A stretch of DNA of 46,255 nt from Pseudotabrizicola sp. (GTDB taxonomy: Bacteria; Pseudomonadota; Alphaproteobacteria; Rhodobacterales; Rhodobacteraceae): assembly GCF_030656345.1 (NCBI RefSeq), contig NZ_JAUSNR010000030.1, positions 1-46,255 on the forward strand, in the 5' to 3' direction. Position numbers and translations under genes: made by a program. Numbering within the stretch: position 1 is the first letter of the stretch; each line of letters starts with the position of its first letter. The notes under the pieces are model-generated. The model saw only the letters and a program-made list of their open reading frames with translations. It ran no database searches and was not told where the DNA came from. Positions 34,395 to 43,411 of the stretch are shown here, in pieces.

Positions 34395-34417
34395 GGAGTA
34401 TTTTTGCCAAGATGAAA
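34395..34417 (+). repeat. Dispersed 9-5-8 intergenic element, GATGAA type
   Basis: GGAGTATTT, TTGCC, AAGATGAA, identical to the copy at 16940-16962. It lies 21 bases from an inverted copy at 34439-34460, between divergent purA and secG. Confidence 0.65.
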
Positions 34418-34438
34418 TCAGAAAAAAACCGGGCGTCA

Positions 34439-34460
34439 TTCATCTTGACCCAAATACTCC
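34439..34460 (-). repeat. Dispersed 9-5-8 intergenic element, GATGAA type, inverted partner
   Basis: On the minus strand GGAGTATTT, GGGTC, AAGATGAA. With 34395-34417 it forms an inverted pair whose 9-base and 8-base blocks can pair fully, leaving an internal loop and a 21-base apical loop. Confidence 0.65.
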
Positions 34461-34558
34461 CGCCGGAGGCGTTCCGCAGTTGCACCCGTGCCAGCCGTGT
34501 AGGGGTTGCGCGCCGCCCCCCATCAGCCTAGATAGGCGCGTCAGCTTCGGGAACGCCC

Positions 34559-34918
34559 ATGGAAAACGTTATTCTTGCCATCCACCTTGTCCTCGCCCTC
34601 CTTCTGGTCGGCGTGGTGCTGTTGCAAAGGTCCGAAGGTGGCGGCCTTGGCATGGGTGGCGGCGGTGGCGGTGCGATGTCGGGCCGCGCGGCGGCGACCG
34701 CGCTTGGCAAGGTGACGTGGATTCTCGCCATCCTGTTCATCTGCACCTCGATCACGCTGACCATTCTGGCCGCGCAAAAGGCCGGGTCGAATTCGGTGGT
34801 GGACCAGATCGGCGCGCCGTCGGTGGCCCCTGTGGTTCCGGCACAGCCCTCGGGCAGCGACCTGCTGCCGCCCGCGCCCACCAACGCGCCGCTGGCTCCG
34901 CCACGCGCTGACAACTGA
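34559..34918 (+). CDS. secG: Protein translocase subunit SecG
   Basis: A small inner-membrane subunit of the SecYEG channel. The 119 residues have the first membrane helix NVILAIHLVLALLLVGVVLL, the conserved cytoplasmic loop QRSEGGGLGMGGGG, the second helix WILAILFICTSITLTILAA and a proline-rich tail. It stands upstream of pyrG in the same direction, separated by 173 bases with no gene. Confidence 0.95.
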   Translation: MENVILAIHLVLALLLVGVVLLQRSEGGGLGMGGGGGGAMSGRAAATALGKVTWILAILFICTSITLTILAAQKAGSNSVVDQIGAPSVAPVVPAQPSGSDLLPPAPTNAPLAPPRADN

Positions 34919-35091
34919 ACGCAACCATTTACCGACACTAATTGTTGTCGCGGCCCCTCTTTTCAAAACAGCATCTAGCGGTGCTGTTGCAAAGGACTGT
35001 TGCCTAGGGTAAGGCATGGGTCCCGTGGTGCTGCGATTCCCACCCATCGAATCGCGCCAAAAGAACTTGGTCGAAAACACGGGGGCCGCAC

Positions 35092-36735
35092 ATGGCACGC
35101 TACATCTTCATCACTGGCGGCGTTGTGTCATCGCTTGGCAAAGGTCTGGCCTCGGCCGCGCTTGGGGCGCTGTTGCAGGCCCGGGGCTATACGGTCCGCC
35201 TGCGCAAACTTGATCCCTATCTCAACGTCGATCCCGGCACGATGTCGCCGTTTGAACATGGCGAGGTGTTTGTCACCGATGACGGTGCCGAAACCGATCT
35301 GGACCTTGGGCACTATGAGCGGTTTACCGGCGTGCATGCGCGGATGACCGACTCCATTTCCTCGGGCCGGATCTATTCCAATGTGCTGGAGAAAGAACGG
35401 CGCGGCGATTATCTGGGCAAGACCATTCAGGTGATTCCGCATGTCACCAATGAGATCAAGGATTTCCTGCGCATCGGCGCGGATGAGGTTGATTTCATGC
35501 TGTGCGAAATTGGCGGCACGGTCGGCGACATCGAGGGCCTGCCGTTCTTTGAAGCCATCCGCCAGTTCATCCACGAACGCCCGCGCGGCCAGTCGATCCT
35601 GATGCACCTGACCTTGCTGCCCTATCTTGCGGCAAGCGGCGAGCTGAAGACCAAGCCCACCCAGCACTCGGTCAAGGAGTTGCAAAGCATTGGTCTCGCC
35701 CCGGATGTGCTGGTCTGCCGGTCGGAACATCCGATCCCGGACAAGGAACGTGAAAAGATCGCGCTGTTCTGCAACGTGCGCAAGGACCACGTGATCCCGG
35801 CCTATGATCTGAAAACGATTTATGAGGCTCCGCTTGCCTATCACCGCGCCGGCCTCGATCAGGCGGTGCTGGATGCCTTTGGCATCTCGCCCGCGCCCAA
35901 GCCGAACCTGACGCGGTGGGAAGACGTGATGGACCGGCTGAACGGTGCCGAGGGCACTGTGCGGGTGGCGATCGTGGGCAAGTACACCCAGCTGGAAGAC
36001 GCCTACAAATCCATCGCCGAGGCGTTGACCCATGGCGGCATGGCCAACCGGACGCGGGTGAAGGCCGAATGGATTGACGCCGAGATCTTCGAGACCGAAG
36101 ACCCCGCCCCCTATCTGCAGGATTATCACGCCATTCTGGTGCCCGGCGGCTTTGGCGAGCGCGGGACCGAAGGCAAGATCAAGGCCGCACAATTCGCGCG
36201 GGAACGGAAGATCCCCTATCTGGGCATCTGCCTTGGCATGCAGATGGCGGTCATTGAATCGGCGCGCAATCTGGCTGGCCTGCCCAATGCAGGGTCGGAG
36301 GAGTTTGACCATGAGGCCGGGAAGAAGCGCTTTACCCCGGTGGTCTATCATCTGAAGGAATGGGTGCAGGGCAATCACACGGTGCGGCGCAAGCACGGGG
36401 ATGACAAGGGCGGCACCATGCGGCTCGGGGCCTATACCGCCAACCTCAAGGTCGGCTCACGCGTGGCCGGGGTCTATGGCGGCACAGTGATCGAGGAGCG
36501 GCACCGCCACCGCTATGAGGTCGACATCCAGTACCGTGAGCAGCTGGAGGCCTGCGGGCTGGTGTTTTCAGGCATGTCCCCCGATGGGAAACTGCCCGAG
36601 ATTGTCGAGGTCAAGGATCACCCGTGGTTCATCGGCGTCCAGTTCCACCCCGAGCTGAAATCCAAACCCTTCGCCCCCCACCCGCTGTTCGCCGACTTCG
36701 TCCGCGCCGCGAAAGAGGTAGAGCGGCTGGTGTGA
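35092..36735 (+). CDS. pyrG: CTP synthase
   Basis: Converts UTP to CTP with ATP and glutamine. The 547 residues start [20 protein letters not shown] (the P-loop-like SSLGKG). The synthase domain has [20 protein letters not shown] and [10 protein letters not shown]. The C-terminal class I glutaminase has the oxyanion glycine region VPGGFGERG, the nucleophile in LGICLGMQ and the His-Glu pair in GVQFHPEL. Length is standard. GGGGG lies a few bases before the ATG. Confidence 0.97.
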   Translation: MARYIFITGGVVSSLGKGLASAALGALLQARGYTVRLRKLDPYLNVDPGTMSPFEHGEVFVTDDGAETDLDLGHYERFTGVHARMTDSISSGRIYSNVLEKERRGDYLGKTIQVIPHVTNEIKDFLRIGADEVDFMLCEIGGTVGDIEGLPFFEAIRQFIHERPRGQSILMHLTLLPYLAASGELKTKPTQHSVKELQSIGLAPDVLVCRSEHPIPDKEREKIALFCNVRKDHVIPAYDLKTIYEAPLAYHRAGLDQAVLDAFGISPAPKPNLTRWEDVMDRLNGAEGTVRVAIVGKYTQLEDAYKSIAEALTHGGMANRTRVKAEWIDAEIFETEDPAPYLQDYHAILVPGGFGERGTEGKIKAAQFARERKIPYLGICLGMQMAVIESARNLAGLPNAGSEEFDHEAGKKRFTPVVYHLKEWVQGNHTVRRKHGDDKGGTMRLGAYTANLKVGSRVAGVYGGTVIEERHRHRYEVDIQYREQLEACGLVFSGMSPDGKLPEIVEVKDHPWFIGVQFHPELKSKPFAPHPLFADFVRAAKEVERLV

Positions 36736-36741
36736 CCCTGC

Positions 36742-36765
36742 GGGGGGAACCTTGAGTTTCCCCCT
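36742..36765 (+). terminator. Possible 3' hairpin of pyrG
   Basis: GGGGGAA (36743-36749) pairs with TTCCCCC (36758-36764), eight-base loop, seven bases after the pyrG stop. No T-run follows, so this may be only an mRNA end structure. The rest of the 140-base convergent gap shows nothing further. Confidence 0.35.
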
Positions 36766-36875
36766 GTGTTGCAGAGTGTGATTTCCATTGAAATCAACAA
36801 GTTGGATTTTTTGATTTGTCCAAGTTTTAAAGCCCCGCCTGACAATGCCGCCCCTTTGCCCGCAGGCCTTCCCGT

Positions 36876-38123
36876 TCAGACCGTTCTGAGCCTGCGGGCG
36901 GCGATCCAGCTGGCGAGGGCCATCGCCCCGGCGGTGGCGAGGCAGGCTGGCAGGCCGCCGAGTTGGTAGCTGAGGCCGGACAGCAGGGTGCCGGTCAGGC
37001 GTCCGGCGGCGTTGGCCATGTAGTAAAAGCCGACATCGCGGGTGATCCGCTCGGTCGCGCCGAAGGCGAGGATCAGGTAGGAGTGGACCGACGAATTCAC
37101 CGCGAAGACGAAGCCGAATAGCAACAGCCCGGCAATCAGGGTGGCGGTGAGCCAGGGGGCAGGCTCGCCCGCCACAAAGGCCAGAACGGCGAGGGCGAAG
37201 GGAATCGGGACCAGCAGGCCGGACCAGAAAACCGCCTTTTGCGTGATCTGCGCCTCGGACTGTGTCTTGCCACCCAGGAGGCGCGGGGCGAAGGCCTGCA
37301 CCGCACCATAGGCGATGATCCACAGCGCCATGAAGGAGCCGACGAGGAAAAACGCCTCGCGCCGACCCTCGGCTGTGCCATCGGAGAGCACCGCCTGAAA
37401 ATAGATCGGGATGCCGACGACGAACCAGACATCGCGGGCACCGAACAGGAACAGGCGGGCAAGGCTGAGGCGATTGACGCGGGCGTCTTTCGACCGCCAG
37501 CCGCCCCAACCGTCCGCCGCTTTCATCCGGCCCGGCAGACCGGCGGGCAGGAACAGGACCACGGCGATGAGGATGACGGCAAGCACCGCCGCCATCCCCC
37601 AGACCGCCGCCTGAAACCCGGCAAGCGCCAGAAGCGCCGCCCCGATGAAGAACCCCAGCCCCTTGACCGCGTTCTTGGACCCGGTCAGGGCGGCGACCCA
37701 CCGGAACAACCCGCCATCGGCGCTGGGGGCCAGCAGTTTGACGGCGGATTTCGACGACATCTTGGCCAGATCCTTGGCCACCCCCGACACCCCCTGCACC
37801 GCCATGACAAAGACGACCGAGGCGGGGATCGACCACGCGGGGTCAAGCTGCGCCAGTGCCACGAGTGCTGCGATCTGCAAGGCCAGCCCGGCATAGAGCG
37901 TGGCCGCCAGCCCAAAGCGCGCGGCAAGCCAGCCGGCGGCAAGGTTGGTGACAATGCCCGCCAGTTCATACAGCAAAAACAGCCAGGCGAGCTGCACCGG
38001 GGAGAAGCCAAGGGCGTTGAAGTGCAAGAGCACCAGCATGCGCAAGGCGCCATCCGACAGCATGAAGGCCCAGTAGGCCGCCGTGACGGAGGCATAGGCG
38101 CGCAGGGGGTTTATGGGTGGCAC
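36876..38123 (-). CDS. arsJ: ArsJ organoarsenical efflux MFS transporter
   Basis: A 415-residue major facilitator with about twelve hydrophobic segments (start NPLRAYASVTAAYWAFMLSD). In the known ArsJ/GAPDH pathway this permease exports 1-arseno-3-phosphoglycerate, which removes arsenate from the cell. The assignment rests on the family pattern (DGALRMLVLLHFNALGFSPV, GVAKDLAKMSSKSAVKL) and on its place downstream of the special GAPDH and an arsR-arsC gene. The 184-base gap to gapdh is unusually long for this operon and contains repeats. Confidence 0.88.
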   Translation of the reverse strand: MPPINPLRAYASVTAAYWAFMLSDGALRMLVLLHFNALGFSPVQLAWLFLLYELAGIVTNLAAGWLAARFGLAATLYAGLALQIAALVALAQLDPAWSIPASVVFVMAVQGVSGVAKDLAKMSSKSAVKLLAPSADGGLFRWVAALTGSKNAVKGLGFFIGAALLALAGFQAAVWGMAAVLAVILIAVVLFLPAGLPGRMKAADGWGGWRSKDARVNRLSLARLFLFGARDVWFVVGIPIYFQAVLSDGTAEGRREAFFLVGSFMALWIIAYGAVQAFAPRLLGGKTQSEAQITQKAVFWSGLLVPIPFALAVLAFVAGEPAPWLTATLIAGLLLFGFVFAVNSSVHSYLILAFGATERITRDVGFYYMANAAGRLTGTLLSGLSYQLGGLPACLATAGAMALASWIAARRLRTV

Positions 38124-38136
38124 GTGCGGTTCCTTG

Positions 38137-38278
38137 GGCTGGTGTCGGACCGGGGCTCTGCCCCCAGCTCAATGGTTTCTCGAACCAGTGGCGAAAACAT
38201 TGAGCTACCCGGGATATTTATGAACAGATGAATGAGGGCGGCAGTGCAGAGGGTGGTTCTTTTGGCTGGTGTCGGACC
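38137..38278. repeat. Direct repeat pair flanking an inverted repeat, between gapdh and arsJ
   Basis: GGCTGGTGTCGGACC occurs at 38137-38151 and again at 38264-38278, with similar flanks (GGTTC-TT before each). Between them AGCTCAATG (38166-38174) pairs with CATTGAGCT (38198-38206). There is also a dispersed element at 38211-38231. No coding sequence is present. Confidence 0.7.
38211..38231 (+). repeat. Dispersed 9-5-8 intergenic element, CAGATGA type
   Basis: GGGATATTT, ATGAA, CAGATGA. It differs by one base from 23988-24008. Confidence 0.6.
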
Positions 38279-38307
38279 CGGGATAATTGTGGACGGAAAA
38301 TGGGCGG

Positions 38308-39315
38308 TCAGAGCGAGGCGGCGACCATGCGGGTGATATCGGCGAGGCGGCAGGCGTAGCCCCATTCGTTGTCGTACCAGGCGTAGACTTTGACCTGGGT
38401 GCCGCCCGTCACCATTGTCGATTGCGCGTCGATGATGGCGGATCGCGGGTCGTTGGTGAAGTCGGAGGAGACCAGCGGGCGGGACTCGTACCCGAGGATG
38501 CCTCTGAGCGGGCCATCGGCGGCGGCTTTGAACAGGGCGTTGACCTCTGTCGCGGTGGTGGGGCGCTCGACCTCGAACACGCAATCGGTAAGCGAGGCGT
38601 TCAGGAGCGGCACGCGGATGGCGTGGCCGTTCAGGCGGCCTTTGAGCTCGGGGTAGATCAGGGTGATCGCGGTGGCCGAGCCGGTGGTGGTGGGGATCAG
38701 GTTCAGCAGGGCCGAGCGGGCGCGGCGCATGTCTTTTGCCGGGCGGTCGACGATCGTTTGCGTGTTGGTCACGTCATGAATGGTGGTGATGGAGCCGTGT
38801 CTGATGCCAAGGGAGTCGTGGATGACCTGGACCACTGGTGCCAGGCAGTTGGTGGTGCAGGAGGCGGCGGTGATCAGGGTTTGCGAGCCGTCGTAAAGCT
38901 GGTGGTTGACGCCGTATACGAGGTTCAGCGCGCCGCCGTCCTTGACCGGGGCAGAGACCACCACCTTTTTCACCCCCGCATCGTAGTAGGGCGCGATCTT
39001 GGCGGCGGTCTTGAAGATGCCGGTGCAGTCGATCACCAGGTCAACGCCCATGTCAGCCAGCGGCAGGGCTTGAACCGTTTTCTCATGGGTCAGGCGGATG
39101 CGCTGGCCGTCAAGCACCAGCGCATCAGCTTCGTGGCTGACAGGGGTGCGCCAGCGGCCGTGGACGGAGTCGAATTCCATCAGCAGCGCGTGTTGTTCTG
39201 CATCCCCGACGGGATCGTTGATCAGCACGATGTCGCCGCCTGCCCCCGTGTCGATCAGGTCGCGCAGGGCAAGTTTGCCGATCCGGCCAAGGCCGTTGAG
39301 GGCGATACGGGGCAT
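38308..39315 (-). CDS. gapdh (ars): ArsJ-associated glyceraldehyde-3-phosphate dehydrogenase
   Basis: The 335-residue NAD-dependent GAPDH of the arsenate cassette. It would use arsenate in place of phosphate to form 1-arseno-3-phosphoglycerate for Ars[21 protein letters not shown] is the NAD fold. [14 protein letters not shown] holds the catalytic Cys (SCTTNC), with the partner His in the following domain. [20 protein letters not shown] and [12 protein letters not shown] are usual. It starts five bases after the arsR-arsC stop. Context distinguishes it from a glycolytic GAPDH. Confidence 0.92.
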   Translation of the reverse strand: MPRIALNGLGRIGKLALRDLIDTGAGGDIVLINDPVGDAEQHALLMEFDSVHGRWRTPVSHEADALVLDGQRIRLTHEKTVQALPLADMGVDLVIDCTGIFKTAAKIAPYYDAGVKKVVVSAPVKDGGALNLVYGVNHQLYDGSQTLITAASCTTNCLAPVVQVIHDSLGIRHGSITTIHDVTNTQTIVDRPAKDMRRARSALLNLIPTTTGSATAITLIYPELKGRLNGHAIRVPLLNASLTDCVFEVERPTTATEVNALFKAAADGPLRGILGYESRPLVSSDFTNDPRSAIIDAQSTMVTGGTQVKVYAWYDNEWGYACRLADITRMVAASL

Positions 39316-39320
39316 GGGGA

Positions 39321-40169
39321 TCAGCCTTTCGGTTCGGTCTGGGCGTCGGCGTCAATGGCGTCGACGCTGGATTGCAGGGCGAGGCGGCTGAGCTGGTCGA
39401 AGGGCAGCTCGACAAAGGTTGCGATGCGGCGGCGCAGGGCGCCATAGGTCTGGGCGAAGACGAGGGCCTTTTCAGCCTCGGTCCCTGTCGCCTTGACCGG
39501 ATCGGGCAGGCCCCAGTGGCCGGTGATGGGCTGGCCGGGCCAGGGCGGGCATTCCTCGGCGGCGGCGGTGTCGCAGACGGTGAAGACGAAGTTCATCTCG
39601 ACCGCGCCGGGCTGCTGGAATTCGCTGATGTGTTTCGAACGCAGGGCCGAAATGTCGTGGCCGTTGCGCTGCAGCACGTCGAGGGCATAGGGGTTCAATT
39701 CGGTATTCGGGCGGGTGCCGGCGGAAAACGCCTGAAACTTGCCGCGGCCCAGATCGCGCAGGATCGCTTCGGCGAAGATCGAGCGGGCGGAGTTGCCCGA
39801 GCAGATGAAGAGTACGTTGAAATCGCTGTTCTGCGGGGTCATGATATCCTCATGCGCTGGATGAAGGGAGGCGAGCAGATCGGGGCGGGCGCGGCCGACA
39901 TCGAGCGCGAGGTAGCCGATCAGGCCCTCGGCGGTCTCAAGATCGACGGCGTAGAACAGCGACCGGCCCTGCCGTTCAACCTGCGCGAGGCCCGAGGCGG
40001 TGAGGTCGGCCAGATGATGCGACAGGGTGTTGGGGCGCAGGTCGAGGGCCTGCGCAATCTCGGTCGGGCGCACACCGCGCGGCGCAAAGCGTATGAGAAG
40101 CCGGAACACGGCGAGGCGTCCGGGATGGCCGAGGGTGGCGAAGGCGTGGGCGGCGCGATTTGATTCCAT
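39321..40169 (-). CDS. arsRC: ArsR-ArsC fusion: regulator plus arsenate reductase
   Basis: A 282-residue fusion. Residues 1-100 are an ArsR/SmtB winged helix ([38 protein letters not shown]). Residues 115-255 are a low-molecular-weight phosphatase-like arsenate reductase, with the P-loop CSGNSAR (Cys123 to Arg129). Cys199 and Cys207 could form the thioredoxin-type relay. The ArsR half has no cysteine at all, so the usual thiolate arsenite site is missing there. The start ATG 40169 lies inside a perfect 26-base inverted repeat, and no Shine-Dalgarno sequence is seen. It heads the arsRC-gapdh-arsJ cassette and is probably self-regulated. Confidence 0.9.
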   Translation of the reverse strand: MESNRAAHAFATLGHPGRLAVFRLLIRFAPRGVRPTEIAQALDLRPNTLSHHLADLTASGLAQVERQGRSLFYAVDLETAEGLIGYLALDVGRARPDLLASLHPAHEDIMTPQNSDFNVLFICSGNSARSIFAEAILRDLGRGKFQAFSAGTRPNTELNPYALDVLQRNGHDISALRSKHISEFQQPGAVEMNFVFTVCDTAAAEECPPWPGQPITGHWGLPDPVKATGTEAEKALVFAQTYGALRRRIATFVELPFDQLSRLALQSSVDAIDADAQTEPKG

Positions 40170-40188
40170 TATTCGGGAATAATGGAAT
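40163..40188. promoter_or_regulatory. ArsR operator overlapping the arsRC start codon
   Basis: ATTCCATTATTC (40163-40174) and its perfect inverted arm (40177-40188) are separated by GG. The ATG of arsRC (40169-40167, minus strand) falls within the first arm. A bound ArsR dimer would block both promoter clearance and the start codon. The AT-rich, ATTC-bearing form is usual for ArsR-family operators. Confidence 0.75.
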
Positions 40189-40246
40189 TCTACGCGCCGG
40201 TCGAGTGAAGGTTTGGTGACAGGCAGCGCCGGGCCATCTGGCGGCG

Positions 40247-40282
40247 GGCAAAAAAAGACCATTGGCGGGGCCAATGGTCTTT
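40247..40282 (-). terminator. Intrinsic terminator after the universal stress protein gene
   Basis: A 13-base perfect stem (40254-40266 with 40270-40282, loop of three) is followed on the minus strand by a run of seven T. It lies 35 bases after the usp stop and separates the sulP-usp unit from the arsenic cassette. Confidence 0.92.
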
Positions 40283-40316
40283 GGTCTTGCAGCGCCGGGC
40301 CTGTGGCCGCCGGGGG

Positions 40317-41171
40317 TTATCGCACCAGAACGACCGGCACCTTGCACGAACGCAGCATTTCGGTGGTGGTCGAGCCGATGACAAGGCTGCGGATGCGCGA
40401 ATGGCCGTAAGCACCCATCACCAGCATATCGAAACCTTCGGCCTCGACCAGCTTGCCAAGGGCGGTTTCGGGCTGGCCTTCGACGATGGTGGTGCTTGCC
40501 TCAAGCCCGGCGGCGCGCAGCATGGCATGGGCGTTTTCCAGCCCCTTTTTCACCTCTGCCGACGGGGTGCCGACGGTGGCCACCGTCACCTGCAGCCCGG
40601 CAAACAGCGCAGAGCGGGCGATGTGATCGATCGCTTTCATCGCCGAGGTGCCGCCGTCATAGGCCACCAGCACCTTTTGCACGGGCCGGAACGCGCGCGA
40701 GGCCACGAAGACCGGCTTGTGACTGGCGCGCACGATGCGTTCGAGGTTGGACCCGAGGTGGCCGCGTGCGAAATCCGCCGCCTCGCCGCGTTTGCCGATC
40801 AGGATCAGGCTGGCATCTTTTTCCACCTCTGCCACGGTTTCCACGATATCGCCGTGGCGCAGGCGGGTGGTGATCTCGGACACACCAGCGCGGGTCAGGA
40901 TGGCGTGGGCATCTTCCAGGATCGCCCTGCCCCGGTGTGCCACCAGTCTGGACCGCTGGGCATCCAGTTCGGCCAGTTCCTCCATCAGCGCGGTCCGGGC
41001 ACCGAGTTTGATGGCACCGGACAGATCCTGTTTGTCGACCCCCTCACGGCGGCCCAGAACGTGCAGCAATTCGACAGCGGCCCCGGTGCGGCCTGCGATC
41101 CATGCGGCGTGGTCGCAGACCGATGCCGAATAGGTCGAGCCGTCAACCAGTGCGATGAGTTTGAGTGTCAT
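40317..41171 (-). CDS. Universal stress protein, tandem UspA domains
   Basis: A 284-residue cytoplasmic protein with two Usp folds. The first (about 1-140) opens TLKLIALVDGSTYSASVCDH. The second (about 145-284) opens VQKVLVAYDGGTSAMKAIDH and ends LVIGSTTTEMLRSCKVPVVL, with the G-x-x-G-x9-GS ATP-binding pattern near MGAYGHSRIRSLVIGSTT. It starts ten bases after the SulP stop, so the two are co-transcribed. Usp partners of SulP transporters are frequent, suggesting a link between anion uptake and stress or energy state. Confidence 0.9.
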   Translation of the reverse strand: MTLKLIALVDGSTYSASVCDHAAWIAGRTGAAVELLHVLGRREGVDKQDLSGAIKLGARTALMEELAELDAQRSRLVAHRGRAILEDAHAILTRAGVSEITTRLRHGDIVETVAEVEKDASLILIGKRGEAADFARGHLGSNLERIVRASHKPVFVASRAFRPVQKVLVAYDGGTSAMKAIDHIARSALFAGLQVTVATVGTPSAEVKKGLENAHAMLRAAGLEASTTIVEGQPETALGKLVEAEGFDMLVMGAYGHSRIRSLVIGSTTTEMLRSCKVPVVLVR

Positions 41172-41181
41172 ATCCGCCCCC

Positions 41182-42672
41182 TTAATGTGCCATCAGCTTA
41201 TCCATCGCGCCCGGCTTGTCATGGATGGCAAGCTTGTCAACGATGGTTTCTGATGCTTCGTTCATGCCGATGATCTCGACCTCGGCCCCGTCACGGCGGA
41301 ATTTCAGCACCGCCATGTCCAGCGCCTGCACCGAAGAGATGTCCCAGATATGGGCGTTGGTCACATCAATGATCACCCGGTCGAGCGCTTCCTTGAAGTC
41401 GAAGGCGTTCATGAAATCCTCGACCGAAGCATAGAACATCTGGCCTTCGACAGTGTAGGTGCGCGTGCGGCCATCGGGGGTGATGCTGGTGGTGATGCGG
41501 AACAGTTGCGAGATCTTGCCGGCAAAGAAGATGCCCGACAGCAGCACGCCCAGCAGCACACCAATGGCAAGGTTATGGGTGTAGACCACGGCCACCACGG
41601 TCGCCAGCATCACGATGGAGGATGATTTCGGATGGGTTCTCAGCGCCTTGATCGACGACCATGAAAAGGTGCCGATGCTGACCATGATCATGATGGCGAC
41701 CAGTGCGGCCATCGGGATCTGGCTGACCCAGTCGCCCAAGCCGACGCAGAAGATCAACAGGAAAACCCCGGCGGCAAAGCAGGACAACCGCCCGCGCCCG
41801 CCGGATTTGACGTTGATGATCGACTGGCCGATCATCGCACAGCCTGCCATGCCGCCGATAAAGCCGGTGGCGGTGTTGGCGATGCCTTGGCCCACACATT
41901 CCTGATTGCGGTCCGATTTGGTGTCGGTCAGATCATCGACGATGTTCTGCGTCATCAGGCTTTCGAGCAGGCCGACGATGGCGACGGCCAGAGCGTAAGG
42001 AAAGATGATCTGCAGGGTTTGCAGCGTCAGCGGGATGTCGGGGATCAGGAACACCGGCAGGGTGTCGGGCAACTCGCCCATATCGCCCACAGTGCGCACA
42101 TCCCAGCCAAAGAACAGCGCCAGCGTGGTCAGCACGACGATGGTGACCAGCGGCGAGGGGATCGCCTTGGTGATGTAGGGAAACAGGTAGATGATGGCCA
42201 GCCCGGCCGCGACCAGCGCATAGGTCAGCCAGGTGACGCGCGTCGGGTCCAGTTCGGGCAGTTGCGCCATGAAGATCAGGATGGCCAGCGCGTTGACAAA
42301 GCCGGTCATCACCGATTTCGACACATAGCGCATCACAAATCCCAGTTTCAGCAGGCCCATGCCGATTTGCAGCAACCCGGCCAGCACGGTGGCGGCCAGC
42401 AGGTATTCCAACCCGTGATCGCGCACCAGCGTGACCATCAGCACTGCGGTCGCGGCGGTGGCGGCAGAGATCATGCCGGGGCGGCCACCGACAAAGGCGA
42501 TCAGGACGGCGATGGAAAAGCTGGCGTAAAGCCCAACCTTGGGGTCAACGCCGGCGATGATGGAAAAGGCAATCGCCTCGGGGATCAGGGCAAGGGCCAC
42601 CACAAGGCCCGACAGCAGGTCGGCGCGGACGTTGCCGAACCACTGATCGCGGTATGCATCCAGAGAAATCAT
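41182..42672 (-). CDS. SulP-family inorganic anion transporter with STAS domain
   Basis: A 496-residue membrane transporter for sulfate, bicarbonate or a related anion. It has about 10-14 hydrophobic segments. The family start is [20 protein letters not shown]. The central [20 protein letters not shown] is highly conserved. A C-terminal cytoplasmic STAS domain (from about residue 400) contains [21 protein letters not shown] chose ATG 42672 ([10 protein letters not shown]) although its ribosome site is poor; an upstream TTG is possible. A structured leader of about 85 bases lies 75 bases upstream. The usp gene follows directly. Confidence 0.93.
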   Translation of the reverse strand: MISLDAYRDQWFGNVRADLLSGLVVALALIPEAIAFSIIAGVDPKVGLYASFSIAVLIAFVGGRPGMISAATAATAVLMVTLVRDHGLEYLLAATVLAGLLQIGMGLLKLGFVMRYVSKSVMTGFVNALAILIFMAQLPELDPTRVTWLTYALVAAGLAIIYLFPYITKAIPSPLVTIVVLTTLALFFGWDVRTVGDMGELPDTLPVFLIPDIPLTLQTLQIIFPYALAVAIVGLLESLMTQNIVDDLTDTKSDRNQECVGQGIANTATGFIGGMAGCAMIGQSIINVKSGGRGRLSCFAAGVFLLIFCVGLGDWVSQIPMAALVAIMIMVSIGTFSWSSIKALRTHPKSSSIVMLATVVAVVYTHNLAIGVLLGVLLSGIFFAGKISQLFRITTSITPDGRTRTYTVEGQMFYASVEDFMNAFDFKEALDRVIIDVTNAHIWDISSVQALDMAVLKFRRDGAEVEIIGMNEASETIVDKLAIHDKPGAMDKLMAH

Positions 42673-42747
42673 AGGTGTTTTGTTTCCGTTCCAGATCTGT
42701 GCGGCCCCGGTCACAAGGAGCAATCGTCACGGTCTGTAAGACGTGGT

Positions 42748-42832
42748 CCGGCGGATCGGCGGCCGGAAGAGCCAGCCGGGAATTGCACCCGGCTCCATGT
42801 TCGCTGGGATTGCCTTAGCGACTATCCGCCGG
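42748..42832 (-). ncRNA. Candidate structured leader RNA of the SulP gene
   Basis: On the minus strand a closing stem CCGGCGGAT (42832-42824) / ATCCGCCGG (42756-42748) encloses two hairpins. These are TCGCT/AGCGA (42821-42817 with 42805-42801) and AGCCGGG/CCCGGCT (42794-42788 with 42780-42774) with the seven-base loop TGCAATT. The element is 85 bases long, ends 75 bases before the SulP ATG and lies in an otherwise empty 265-base gap. The layout suits a multi-branch cis-regulatory RNA. SulP-linked RNA motifs of alphaproteobacteria (sul1) have been reported, but I cannot verify a match. Confidence 0.5.
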
Positions 42833-42937
42833 TTTGCCAACCCGCCGAACGGCGATGGCAGGGATGGCCCGGCAGATGAGACAGGTTTTCTGCCGTGCCT
42901 GCCCGCAAAGTGGGCACAAGGCAACCGTGGGCGCTGT

Positions 42938-43411
42938 TCAGCCGTGATCGGGCATCTGGCGCGAGGGGGCGATATAAGGGCGGGTCACATCATCCAGCCG
43001 CAGGTTCACCGCCTCGACCTCAATCGCGATGGCCCCGTCGCCCGCGAGCGTCAGGGTCAGCGTGCCCATGCCATCGACACCCGGGGCAAAGTCCAGCGTC
43101 AGCAGGGACAGCACGGTTTGCGTATCGCTGCGGTCGATGCCCGAGCTGCGCAGGCGCAGCACATCTTCCACCACCAGCAGGCTGCGCACCCGCTCATACG
43201 GGCGATTTGCAGCTTCCGCCGCCGCGCGGTCTTCCCAGCGGAAGCGGTTAAGCAAAAGGGCAAAGCGCCGGGCCTTTGCATCAAAGCGCATTTCGGTGAT
43301 CGGGAACACCGCATCCTGCAGCAGCGCCGCCATCACCGGCAGATCGGCGGCTTCCGCCGCGATGAGGCGCAGCGGGGCTTCATCACCGTCTTCATAGCGG
43401 GCGTCCGTCAT
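42938..43411 (-). CDS. DUF2948 family protein
   Basis: A 157-residue protein matching the alphaproteobacterial DUF2948 family ([20 protein letters not shown], then [16 protein letters not shown]). It is predicted soluble and mixed alpha/beta; its function is unknown. ATG 43411 overlaps the murA stop by four bases, so it is translationally coupled to murA. This murA-DUF2948 order is usual in the group. Confidence 0.88.
   Translation of the reverse strand: MTDARYEDGDEAPLRLIAAEAADLPVMAALLQDAVFPITEMRFDAKARRFALLLNRFRWEDRAAAEAANRPYERVRSLLVVEDVLRLRSSGIDRSDTQTVLSLLTLDFAPGVDGMGTLTLTLAGDGAIAIEVEAVNLRLDDVTRPYIAPSRQMPDHG

Noticed and set aside
35128..36396. A 422-codon frame antisense to pyrG
   Set aside because: pyrG is unambiguous on the other strand and the antisense product matches nothing.
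42748..42832. Cobalamin riboswitch as an explanation for the SulP leader
   Set aside because: The GGGTGCAATTCCC hairpin recalls part of a B12 box, but the conserved GCCACTG segment and overall length are missing.
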